From: Sedimentisphaerales bacterium
Lineage (GTDB): Bacteria > Planctomycetota > Phycisphaerae > Sedimentisphaerales > SG8-4
DNA: 9,680 nucleotides
Direction of reading: 5' to 3'
Assembly (NCBI GenBank): GCA_016928975.1
Contig: JAFGJR010000331.1
Coordinates: 1 to 9,680, forward strand
The notes under the pieces are model-generated. The model worked only from the letters and a program-made list of their open reading frames with translations. It searched no databases and was not told the origin of the DNA. The position numbers and the translations under genes were made by a program. The stretch's first letter is position 1; every line of letters begins with the position of its first letter. Positions 1-5,659 of this stretch are shown piece after piece.

Positions 1-343
1 ACGCGGCAACGCCGGTGATCGGGTTCGAGTCGAAGAAGCCGACTGAGGGAAGACAGGTGGCGACCTCCGTCGCTTCAGCACATGCTGCCCGGAGTGTCTC
101 GATGTCGTTGGCATCCGTCGGGTTGAGCAACTCGACGCCGTCGATCTTCACCGTCTCGATTCCATCGCTGCCGGCGACGTTGACGCAGTACGTGCCGCCG
201 TTGGACCGCACGGCGTCCACGAGTCGCTGATCGATCTCCGCGACGACGATCCGGCGGAAGTGGCCGCTCTGGAAGGCCTCCTTGGCGAACAGCCCCGCCT
301 GGATGGGTCCGAAGCCGAAGCCTGCGAAAACACGCTCGCTCAT
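1..343 (-). CDS. Mannitol-1-phosphate dehydrogenase-like NAD-binding protein, N-terminal part (runs off left edge)
   Basis: The frame stays open from an ATG at 343 to position 1, giving the first 114 residues of a longer protein. Residues 4-20 form a first Rossmann strand and glycine loop (VFAGFGFGPIQAGLF), which matches the FGAGxIGRGF pattern of mannitol-1-phosphate 5-dehydrogenases. A second strand (RIVVAEID) ends in an acidic residue, which in this fold usually means NAD rather than NADP. A valine-rich strand near residue 93 (EVATCLPSVG) corresponds to the family segment leading to the cofactor edge. The likely role is NAD-linked interconversion of a sugar or polyol (phosphate) in the cytoplasm. 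The ATG lies 15 nt after the stop of the DUF4432 gene, so it is probably the next gene of the same operon. The SD is weak, only a G-rich GGGCGGG 8 nt upstream. The catalytic domain is outside the window, so the substrate cannot be judged. Other Rossmann-fold sugar dehydrogenases remain possible. Confidence 0.7.
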   Translation of the reverse strand, partial: MSERVFAGFGFGPIQAGLFAKEAFQSGHFRRIVVAEIDQRLVDAVRSNGGTYCVNVAGSDGIETVKIDGVELLNPTDANDIETLRAACAEATEVATCLPSVGFFDSNPITGVAA

Positions 344-358
344 GCTGGCGACCCGCCC

Positions 359-1420
359 CTACAGATACTGCTTGATGTCCCTGTCGTCCGTGAGGACGCG
401 GATTTCCAGATCGTACGTGCGGCTCCTGCCCGGATCGAGGCGAATGAGCCGGTTCTGCTCGCGTGCCTTGCTCTGGCCGATGGGCGGATTGGTTGCGGGC
501 TCCAACCCGGTGACGTACTCGCCCGGTCCCCAGTGCTGCCAGTTGGCCAGCGCGGGCAGTTGCTTCTTCTTGTACCGCATGACGACGGCCAGACCGAGCT
601 TCTTGTTGTGCAGGCCGATGGTGCATATGCCGTCGCTGTCCGGGGTGACGTCGATGAAACCACAGGCTTCGCCTGTGCCGCGATGGGACTCCAGTGGTCC
701 GGGGCACGTGCGGAAATCGTGCGAGTCGTTGAAAATGGCATCGTCCATCGGCGAGCCGCGTGATTTCCATTCGCCGCGCCAGACGATCCTGGTGCCCTCA
801 TCGACGAGGGGCCAGCCGTAGTTGCAATGATAGAGCATCATGTGCGGCGTGGGCGAATTGGCGACGTTGGTCACCACGTCGTGTATGCGGATGACCGGCT
901 CGCCCAGCGGGCTCGCGATCGTCCGCCGCAGTTCGAGATTCGGCCCGAATACGCGAGACTCTTTCACCAGGGCGGTGATACTCATCTTCGGACTGTCGCT
1001 GTTCAAATCGGGTTGGAGAATGGATTCGACATGGGCGGGGAGGTTACTGATCCTCCCGTGCAGGCCCCGCTCACCGAAGCTGTCGGTCTCCGGCCCGCCG
1101 GCATGGGTCAGGCCGCACGTCGTGAGCAGGCCGCCCCCGAAGGCCCAGAGCCATTCGAGACCCCGGTTCGCGTCCGGCCGGGGAGCGGTCACCCCTGCGT
1201 GGCTCAGCCACACGAGACTGTGCTGATTGTGGAAGGCATCGACGATGTCGAGTGCCCGGTCGATGACGACGCGGTAGCGAAGGCCCGAGCCCGTGTTCAC
1301 CCAGGCGATTCGCGTCCCGCGTCCCGGTCCGTCGTCGAGCACCGAGGACTCGATGCCGCCGACTTGCGCGGCGTTGCCCACTTTGTCCTGCCAACTGAAT
1401 TGCCGCTTCTTCGTTGCCAT
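359..1420 (-). CDS. DUF4432 family aldose 1-epimerase-like protein
   Basis: This 353-residue cytoplasmic protein has no signal peptide. The sequence reads as a DUF4432 member of the galactose-mutarotase-like beta-sandwich superfamily. Visible landmarks are RYRVVIDRALDI (49-60), a GGLLTTCGLTHAG block (96-108), the GLHGR turn (119-123), the strand MMLYHCNYGWPL (194-205) carrying a histidine in the usual substrate-binding position, and GLEPATNPP (305-313) carrying the glutamate expected for catalysis. Proteins of this fold interconvert the anomers of free or phosphorylated sugars; the exact substrate in DUF4432 is generally unknown. The ATG at 1420 is supported by a GGAG at 1430-1433, 9 nt upstream. 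It starts 19 nt after the kinase stop and ends 15 nt before the dehydrogenase-like gene. Its role here is probably to supply the correct anomer or ring form of the sugar handled by the neighbouring isomerase, kinase and dehydrogenase (inference). Family assignment is firm; substrate is unknown. Confidence 0.86.
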   Translation of the reverse strand: MATKKRQFSWQDKVGNAAQVGGIESSVLDDGPGRGTRIAWVNTGSGLRYRVVIDRALDIVDAFHNQHSLVWLSHAGVTAPRPDANRGLEWLWAFGGGLLTTCGLTHAGGPETDSFGERGLHGRISNLPAHVESILQPDLNSDSPKMSITALVKESRVFGPNLELRRTIASPLGEPVIRIHDVVTNVANSPTPHMMLYHCNYGWPLVDEGTRIVWRGEWKSRGSPMDDAIFNDSHDFRTCPGPLESHRGTGEACGFIDVTPDSDGICTIGLHNKKLGLAVVMRYKKKQLPALANWQHWGPGEYVTGLEPATNPPIGQSKAREQNRLIRLDPGRSRTYDLEIRVLTDDRDIKQYL

Positions 1421-1439
1421 TGCACGTCACTCCACTTTC

Positions 1440-2645
1440 TCAGTCCAAAGCCTGTCGCAGGGCCTCGAAACTCTCGAAACCTCCTTGTGTCCGGACGACT
1501 TGCAGCATTTTGGAGTAGGGCCGGATGTTCCCATAGCGGTCCCCGAGCGGGGCCTTGATGTAGAGCGAGGCGAACAGGTTGCCCGCCTGGACGGCCTGTA
1601 CGAAATCGATCGTGCCCTTGCGAAAGGTGTCGAGGTTGCTCGCGATATACGTGATGAGCCCAGCACGGAATGAGTCGCCGGCGCCGACCAGATCGACGAC
1701 CTCGCCGGCCATGAAGCGGGACGTCACCTTCGCAGGACATCCGGTCCGGCCGTCGGGACATAGATGCGTCTCGTAGGCGCCGTCGCTGACCGTGACGCCG
1801 AACAGCTTGGTCCGGTCGTCGTCCTGCCAGAACCTGTGCGTCAGGAAATCGAGGAAATGCACGTTGTACGCGTGCTCGCTGAGATTGGCCTTATCCGGCT
1901 TGCGGCTGAGGGTGTTCTCGATCAGCCTGGCTTCGTCGGAGGAGGTGAAGAACAGGTCCAGCTCCGGCAGCAGCGGCTCCAGGAGTCGATACTCCTTGAC
2001 CGGCTTGCCTTCGGCGATGAGCTTCCTTGGATTTCCGGTCAGCGTGTGGCTGTCGGCGATGGTTACTGCCCCTTTGTCACGGCACCAACGGATGAACTCG
2101 GCGAGATCCCGGCCGTCGTTGGCGTCGCCGCGATCGGACAGGCCGGAGTACATGTAGTACACGACTCGCGGCCGCAGGCGCTCCACGGCGTCCGTGAAGT
2201 TCGCGAAATCGAAATCGTCGTTGGCATTGGGAAAGTAGGCGATGCCGCCTCGCTCGCCGCCGGGGATGCTGTGGATGAAGGTCGTCCCGGTGCACGCGGT
2301 GGGGTGGACGTACGTGGCCGACATGTCGATGCCATTGGCGGTCATGACATCGTGGAAGTACCGGCCCTGGGCGTCGAGGCCGTCGTAGTCACCCTTGCCG
2401 AGATTGACCGCGACGGCGACTTTCAGGCCGGTTCTCGCGATGAGCGGAGCGGTGTTGCCGGGTCCGCCGGCGGTGGCGAAACCCTCGTCAATCCAGTGCT
2501 TGATCTGCTCTTGGGGGTACGTCGGCATGTCCTTCGATTTGCACTTGGCCAGACCCCCTTTGCCGACGAGCGTGTCGGCGAACTCGAAGTCTGGGCGGCG
2601 CAAGTCCACGACCGCCGTATTCAGCACCAACACATCCACAGCCAT
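1440..2645 (-). CDS. PfkB/ribokinase-family carbohydrate kinase
   Basis: This 401-residue kinase is predicted to phosphorylate a sugar or sugar derivative with ATP in the cytoplasm. The PfkB C-terminal signature is clear: EVVDLVGAGDSFRAGL (315-330), with the anion-hole GAG and the catalytic base D324. The N-terminal GG signature is AGGPGNTAPLIARTG (59-73). Residues TSSDEARL (234-241) correspond to the NxxE metal/phosphate segment, with E238. It is longer than the usual 300-340 residues. About 45 residues (14-59), including a lysine-rich KCKSKD stretch, separate strand 1 from the GG motif, so the substrate lid is probably enlarged. The same frame stays open far upstream, but that extension is antisense-style read-through over the NagB-like gene. 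The ATG at 2645 has GGAG at 2654-2657 (8 nt spacing) and puts strand 1 (VDVLVLNTAVVD) at the N-terminus. It starts 23 nt after the NagB-like stop. Specificity cannot be read from the sequence; ribokinase, fructokinase and KDG-kinase types are all possible. Confidence 0.88.
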   Translation of the reverse strand: MAVDVLVLNTAVVDLRRPDFEFADTLVGKGGLAKCKSKDMPTYPQEQIKHWIDEGFATAGGPGNTAPLIARTGLKVAVAVNLGKGDYDGLDAQGRYFHDVMTANGIDMSATYVHPTACTGTTFIHSIPGGERGGIAYFPNANDDFDFANFTDAVERLRPRVVYYMYSGLSDRGDANDGRDLAEFIRWCRDKGAVTIADSHTLTGNPRKLIAEGKPVKEYRLLEPLLPELDLFFTSSDEARLIENTLSRKPDKANLSEHAYNVHFLDFLTHRFWQDDDRTKLFGVTVSDGAYETHLCPDGRTGCPAKVTSRFMAGEVVDLVGAGDSFRAGLITYIASNLDTFRKGTIDFVQAVQAGNLFASLYIKAPLGDRYGNIRPYSKMLQVVRTQGGFESFEALRQALD

Positions 2646-2668
2646 CAATCGGTCTCCATGTATCGCTT

Positions 2669-3598
2669 TCAGTGCATCTCCGCCTCGCACGTGCCGATCG
2701 CGGGGCGGTAGAAGTTGAACTGCACGTTCGGATGGTCGGCCAGCAGCGACATGGGCACGGCACTGTCGGCGATTCCCTTGCTGATCATCAGTGTTGTCAG
2801 TCGCATCCCGAACGGATTGTCGTGCGTGCCCGCCTGCCAGATCGAGACTTTCTCCGCCTTCCACGTCTCGAGCGGCCCGACACTGATTGCCTGGGTCGGC
2901 ACGCTCGTCACCACGCCGCCGCCACTGGTGCGGGCGTTCTGCATGACTGTCACCGGGTGCAGGTCCACCACGCGGGTCGTGAGCCGGCGCAACTCCTGGG
3001 GTGTCGGCGGCTGCTCTTTGTATTTGCCCGTGCGCCGGACGGGGTCGTTGAACGCCCAATGCTTGATGTCCCCCTGGCCACCCTGCATGACGACGCAGCG
3101 CACACCCTCCCAGCTCCTGATGTAGGCGGACGCGTCGGCTTTGGGGAAGTGGAGGTTGCTCTCGGGCATCTTGAGGTCCTCCCGGATGCGGTCGAAGCAC
3201 AACTCCCGGTCGGCCCGGGCGAAGGAAAGCGGATGGGTCTGGGGGACTTCCCGGCCTTGCATGTACCACTCGTCCATGCCCCAGAAGTGGGCGTTTCGCA
3301 GGTCGATCTCCAACTGATTCACGAGCCGGGCGACCAGCGGAAGCTGCTCCGTCGGGCCGATAGGCCCGCAGATGCCGGCGGGATTGTCCGGTGTCGCCTG
3401 CTTCCACGCCGTGATGTACTCCAACGCCTCGGCAAGGTAGAAGTCCTCCTGCGTATCGTAGAAGACGATCTTGAAGCCCTCGCGGCTCAAGGCAGCCATG
3501 TCCTCCACGGTCAGGCGGGCGGCGTCGTTGAGGATCTCGTCGTCGAGGGTCGTGTAGTCCCACCAGTCCGGCGCCAGAATACTCAGCTTTCTCGCCAT
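2669..3598 (-). CDS. Glucosamine-6-phosphate deaminase-like protein (NagB fold, divergent active site)
   Basis: This 309-residue protein resembles NagB, which converts glucosamine 6-phosphate to fructose 6-phosphate plus ammonia. Recognisable blocks are [10 protein letters not shown] (104-113; NagB FNMDEY, catalytic D72 = D109), the segment [14 protein letters not shown] (173-186; NagB GVGNDGHIAFNEP) and [13 protein letters not shown] (281-293; the family VPxSxLQxHP block). Several key residues differ. The position of NagB D141 is I178, with an aspartate shifted one place earlier (D177). E148 becomes D185, while H143 is kept as H180. The phosphate loop GLPTGGTP is replaced by [10 protein letters not shown] (76-85), and the lysine-bearing GSQK segment reads AGTHD. 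The protein may therefore bind a non-phosphorylated or differently phosphorylated sugar, or catalyse isomerisation only (inference). The ATG at 3598 has an excellent AAGGAG at 3605-3610, 6 nt upstream, and lies 10 nt after the deacetylase stop. Confidence 0.8.
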   Translation of the reverse strand: MARKLSILAPDWWDYTTLDDEILNDAARLTVEDMAALSREGFKIVFYDTQEDFYLAEALEYITAWKQATPDNPAGICGPIGPTEQLPLVARLVNQLEIDLRNAHFWGMDEWYMQGREVPQTHPLSFARADRELCFDRIREDLKMPESNLHFPKADASAYIRSWEGVRCVVMQGGQGDIKHWAFNDPVRRTGKYKEQPPTPQELRRLTTRVVDLHPVTVMQNARTSGGGVVTSVPTQAISVGPLETWKAEKVSIWQAGTHDNPFGMRLTTLMISKGIADSAVPMSLLADHPNVQFNFYRPAIGTCEAEMH

Positions 3599-3604
3599 GT
3601 GACT

Positions 3605-3610
3605 CTCCTT
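3605..3610 (-). promoter_or_regulatory. Shine-Dalgarno of the NagB-like gene overlapping the upstream stop codon
   Basis: AAGGAG on the minus strand lies 6 nt before the ATG at 3598. Its first two bases are part of the TAA stop (3611-3609) of the deacetylase gene. Ribosomes finishing the deacetylase therefore end on the initiation site of the next gene. This arrangement favours translational coupling of the two enzymes. Confidence 0.75.
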
Positions 3611-4373
3611 ATGTCAGGTGGACCAGGTCGCCCAGCTCCTTCTTCAGGACGTTGTCCTGGGGGTAGGCGTGGCCGAGATGCTGGCGGAAACCCTCGGCGA
3701 AGTCGCGGCCGATCTCGGTGCCGCGCTTGCGGCCGAATGCCTTCATCATGTTCACGTACTCATCCATGCCGTGATGCTTGAGCAGCCAGTCCCGCTGGCT
3801 CTCGTGACAACAGAGCATCTTCTCTTTCATGTCCATCGCGTTGCTGATATCGACGATCATGCTTGGCTGGACCGGCGTGCCGAGCTTGTCCTTGCCCTCG
3901 ACGGGATCGGCATAGTACAGGTGCGGAATCGGCTCGAACGGCTCGGCGCCGGGTGTCTCGACGTTGACCACGCCGCAACAGAAGCAGGCGGTCTGAGCAA
4001 GTCGGCTGGCCGTCTCGTGGTCGACCATGTAGTCCGACGGGCTCAGTGTCAACACGATCCTCGGCCGGACCTTGCGCACCAGCTCGATGGTCTTGAGCAG
4101 GGTCCCGCGGTCGTACATGATGAAGATGTCGCCGCATTCGAGGCAGTGATATTCGCCATCGAGCATCGCGGCGGCCCGGGCGGACTCACCTTTGCGAATC
4201 CGGCTGATCTCGTCCCGAGTGTACTGCACTGTCCCGCAATCACCCGGGGCCATCGTGGCGATGTGGACCTGCCAGCCACGCTCGTGCAGCAGCGCCAGCG
4301 TGCCGGCGCACATGAACTCCGCATCGTCCGGATGGGCCCCGATGCTCACGACGGCTCTTTCACTTGTCAACAT
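3609..4373 (-). CDS. PIG-L/LmbE-family zinc-dependent deacetylase
   Basis: This is a 254-residue cytoplasmic protein of the PIG-L family. These enzymes remove N-acetyl groups from GlcNAc-containing substrates, as in BshB, MshB and chitooligosaccharide deacetylases. Strand 1 runs straight into the metal motif AHPDDAE (13-19), giving H14 and D17 as zinc ligands and D16 as the likely base. The third ligand is H119 in SDYMVDHE (113-120). The C-terminal half has an unusual number of cysteines, including CLEC (77-80), CFCC (130-133) and LCCH (187-190). The ATG at 4373 is preferred because the core strand begins seven residues later. No good Shine-Dalgarno lies before it. An in-frame TTG at 4421 would add 16 residues (total 270) and starts 6 nt after the isomerase stop, but also lacks an SD. 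It sits directly before the NagB-like gene, an arrangement that suggests deacetylation followed by deamination of an amino sugar. Confidence 0.88.
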   Translation of the reverse strand: MLTSERAVVSIGAHPDDAEFMCAGTLALLHERGWQVHIATMAPGDCGTVQYTRDEISRIRKGESARAAAMLDGEYHCLECGDIFIMYDRGTLLKTIELVRKVRPRIVLTLSPSDYMVDHETASRLAQTACFCCGVVNVETPGAEPFEPIPHLYYADPVEGKDKLGTPVQPSMIVDISNAMDMKEKMLCCHESQRDWLLKHHGMDEYVNMMKAFGRKRGTEIGRDFAEGFRQHLGHAYPQDNVLKKELGDLVHLT

Positions 4374-4399
4374 GCGTAGTGCCCAGAATGCTTCTTGAA

Positions 4400-4413
4400 A
4401 TGCCTTGCGGCAT
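4400..4413 (-). other. Small GNRA-loop hairpin between isomerase and deacetylase genes
   Basis: On the minus strand ATGCC-GCAA-GGCAT gives a 5-bp stem closed by a GCAA tetraloop, extendable by one G-U pair. It fills part of the 54-nt gap, where no Shine-Dalgarno is present before the deacetylase start. It could stabilise the mRNA or modulate initiation there. The stem is short, so chance is a fair alternative. Confidence 0.25.
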
Positions 4414-4427
4414 CGCCACAAACGCGC

Positions 4428-5462
4428 TCATTTGCCCATCAGGTGGTTCACGATGAGCAGGTCCAGCTCTTCATAGTCGCGCTCGGCGATCAGTTGATCG
4501 ACCTTGCCTTGATCGAGACTGCCGACGAGCTCCACGAGCCGCAGGAAGATGGTCCGGCTGTTGCTCAGGTGCTTGGTGGCCACGTCCTGTTTCTGGGTTC
4601 GCATGGCCTTGACGTCGAGGCCGACGAATTCGCCCTTGGCGCCGAAGCTGTACTTGTCGAGGACGCGGACCTGGTTGAACGCGCGGCGTATGTTCACTGC
4701 GCCGAAGCTCTTGTCCTCGTCGAACTTGAGCCCGTTCTGATCGTTCAGGTGAACCGTGTAGAGCTTGTCGTAGGCGAGGGCAAAACCCATCTCGTCCGAC
4801 GGATCGAGTCCGGCCAGGATCACGTGGGCGGTCTCGATGTTGACGCCGACGCGGCTGGGGTCCTTCGTCAGGTAGCCCAGCGCCAGCGCGTGTCCGGTCG
4901 TAGGGATATAGGCCTGGTCCATCGGCTCATTGGGCTTGGGCTCGATGGCGATCTTGATGTTGGGGTTGTAGCTGAGCATGTCGTCGATGGCTTCGACCAA
5001 TCGATCGGTCGCGACCTTGGGGTCCTTGGCCTCGCGGATGTACGTCCCTTCGCGGGCGAGCCACAGAACGATCAATTTCGTGTTCAGTGCGACGGCGATG
5101 TCGATGGCTCGCCGGCTGCGGTCCTTTGCATACTGACGTTCCCCGGGATCATTGGACGTGTAGCCGCCGTCGATGGTCCGCGGGTCCTCCCACAGCCTCG
5201 GCGCGACGAACTCCGCCGTCAGCCCCTCATCTTTGAGCGCCCGATAGACTTCTTGGGCTGCCTTGGTGATCTCCTTTGGGCCCAACTTGTTCATATCCGG
5301 CACGGCGTCGTCGTCGTGGAACTGCACGCCGTCGAAGCCCAGTTTCTTGTACAGCTTGAGCTTCTTCGCGAACGCGATGCTTTTCCGCACGGTGGGCCCG
5401 AACGGGTCCGCCCCCTCATGAATATTCCACGGCCCAAACGAAAACCGATATTGTCCAGCCAT
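4428..5462 (-). CDS. Class I xylose-isomerase-like TIM-barrel sugar isomerase
   Basis: This 344-residue protein resembles actinobacterial class I xylose isomerases, which interconvert aldoses and ketoses with two divalent metals. Most catalytic positions can be matched (Streptomyces-type numbering in brackets). FHDDD 48-52 gives H49 [H54] and D52 [D57]. DGGYTSND is at 98-105. W134 [W137] and REG lie in LWLAREGTY. IEPKPNEP 173-180 gives E174 [E181] and K176 [K183]. E210 [E217] and H213 [H220] are in NIETAH. FDED 247-250 gives D248 [D255] and D250 [D257]. D283 [D287] is in GLDVKA. The exception is the metal ligand D245, which is H238 in VHLND. The protein is about 40 residues shorter than classical enzymes, which have a longer C-terminal dimerisation arm. 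It starts a run of genes with short gaps. The substrate is probably not plain xylose given the neighbours (inference). Confidence 0.85.
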   Translation of the reverse strand: MAGQYRFSFGPWNIHEGADPFGPTVRKSIAFAKKLKLYKKLGFDGVQFHDDDAVPDMNKLGPKEITKAAQEVYRALKDEGLTAEFVAPRLWEDPRTIDGGYTSNDPGERQYAKDRSRRAIDIAVALNTKLIVLWLAREGTYIREAKDPKVATDRLVEAIDDMLSYNPNIKIAIEPKPNEPMDQAYIPTTGHALALGYLTKDPSRVGVNIETAHVILAGLDPSDEMGFALAYDKLYTVHLNDQNGLKFDEDKSFGAVNIRRAFNQVRVLDKYSFGAKGEFVGLDVKAMRTQKQDVATKHLSNSRTIFLRLVELVGSLDQGKVDQLIAERDYEELDLLIVNHLMGK

Positions 5463-5468
5463 CTGCAT

Positions 5469-5476
5469 ACCTCCTT
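5469..5476 (-). promoter_or_regulatory. Strong Shine-Dalgarno that decides the isomerase start
   Basis: A perfect AAGGAGGT on the minus strand directly abuts an ATG at 5468, which is too close for initiation. It lies 6 nt before the second in-frame ATG at 5462. The start at 5462 (protein beginning MAGQYRFSFG) is therefore preferred over the longer form with an extra Met-Gln. Confidence 0.8.
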
Positions 5477-5492
5477 AAACCTTGTTTCATAT

Positions 5493-5518
5493 CCATGTTT
5501 GTTGTTGTGCGCACATGG
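5493..5518. promoter_or_regulatory. Operator-like palindrome upstream of the isomerase gene
   Basis: CCATGT (5493-5498) and ACATGG (5513-5518) form a 6-bp inverted repeat. The perfect 10-bp palindrome TGTGCGCACA (5506-5515) overlaps its right arm. The element lies 31-56 nt upstream of the isomerase ATG at 5462, in the only sizeable gap of the cluster. That position would suit a transcription factor controlling an internal promoter, but no clear -35/-10 pair was found beside it. It may be a chance palindrome. Confidence 0.3.
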
Positions 5519-5569
5519 TAGCCCACCACGGCCGTTCTGTCTACCATCTGCCTGTTCGGGCCGTGCAGG

Positions 5570-5615
5570 GAAGAGGGCACGGCGAGGCTCACCACACGCG
5601 GTCCTCGCCCTCTTC
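5570..5615 (-). terminator. Inverted repeat after the oxidoreductase gene: possible attenuator or terminator
   Basis: GAAGAGGGC and GCCCTCTTC (5570-5578 and 5607-5615) form a perfect 9-bp stem. Inside it, 5584-5587 can pair with 5603-5606, adding four pairs across a 5-nt bulge. An alternative 7-bp stem, 5581-5587 with 5603-5609, shares part of the 3' arm. The structure begins 45 nt after the oxidoreductase stop. No T-run follows on the minus strand, so it is not a textbook intrinsic terminator. It could instead reduce read-through or protect a processed mRNA end, lowering expression of the downstream six genes or setting them apart from the lipoprotein gene. Confidence 0.4.
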
Positions 5616-5659
5616 ATCAGTATGCCAGCTTCAGGCATTCACGCCGGCACCCATCAGAT

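Larger units (their letters stand above)
5463..5659. other. 197-nt intergenic spacer inside the cluster
   Basis: This is the largest gap between genes of the cluster. It contains the hairpin at 5570-5615, the palindromic element at 5493-5518 and the AAGGAGGT ribosome binding site at 5469-5476. No small coding frame with a convincing start was found in it. Confidence 0.7.

Noticed and set aside
2646..3563. In-frame N-terminal extension of the kinase to about 707 residues
   Set aside because: The extension overlaps the NagB-like gene in another frame and is Arg/Pro-rich. A good SD and ATG at 2645 start the kinase exactly at its first strand.
2672..3781. Plus-strand open frame (369 codons) opposite the NagB-like gene and the end of the deacetylase gene
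   Set aside because: It crosses two real genes on the other strand and has a Val/His/Arg-rich composition with no recognisable domain, typical of an antisense shadow. The frames at 1764-2711, 4395-5705 and 7784-8704 are rejected for the same reason.
5477..5485. The 9-mer AAACCTTGT occurs both here and at 9332-9340, in the two main intergenic regions
   Set aside because: A shared 9-mer between regions of about 200 and 500 nt is expected by chance about as often as not, and the match does not extend.
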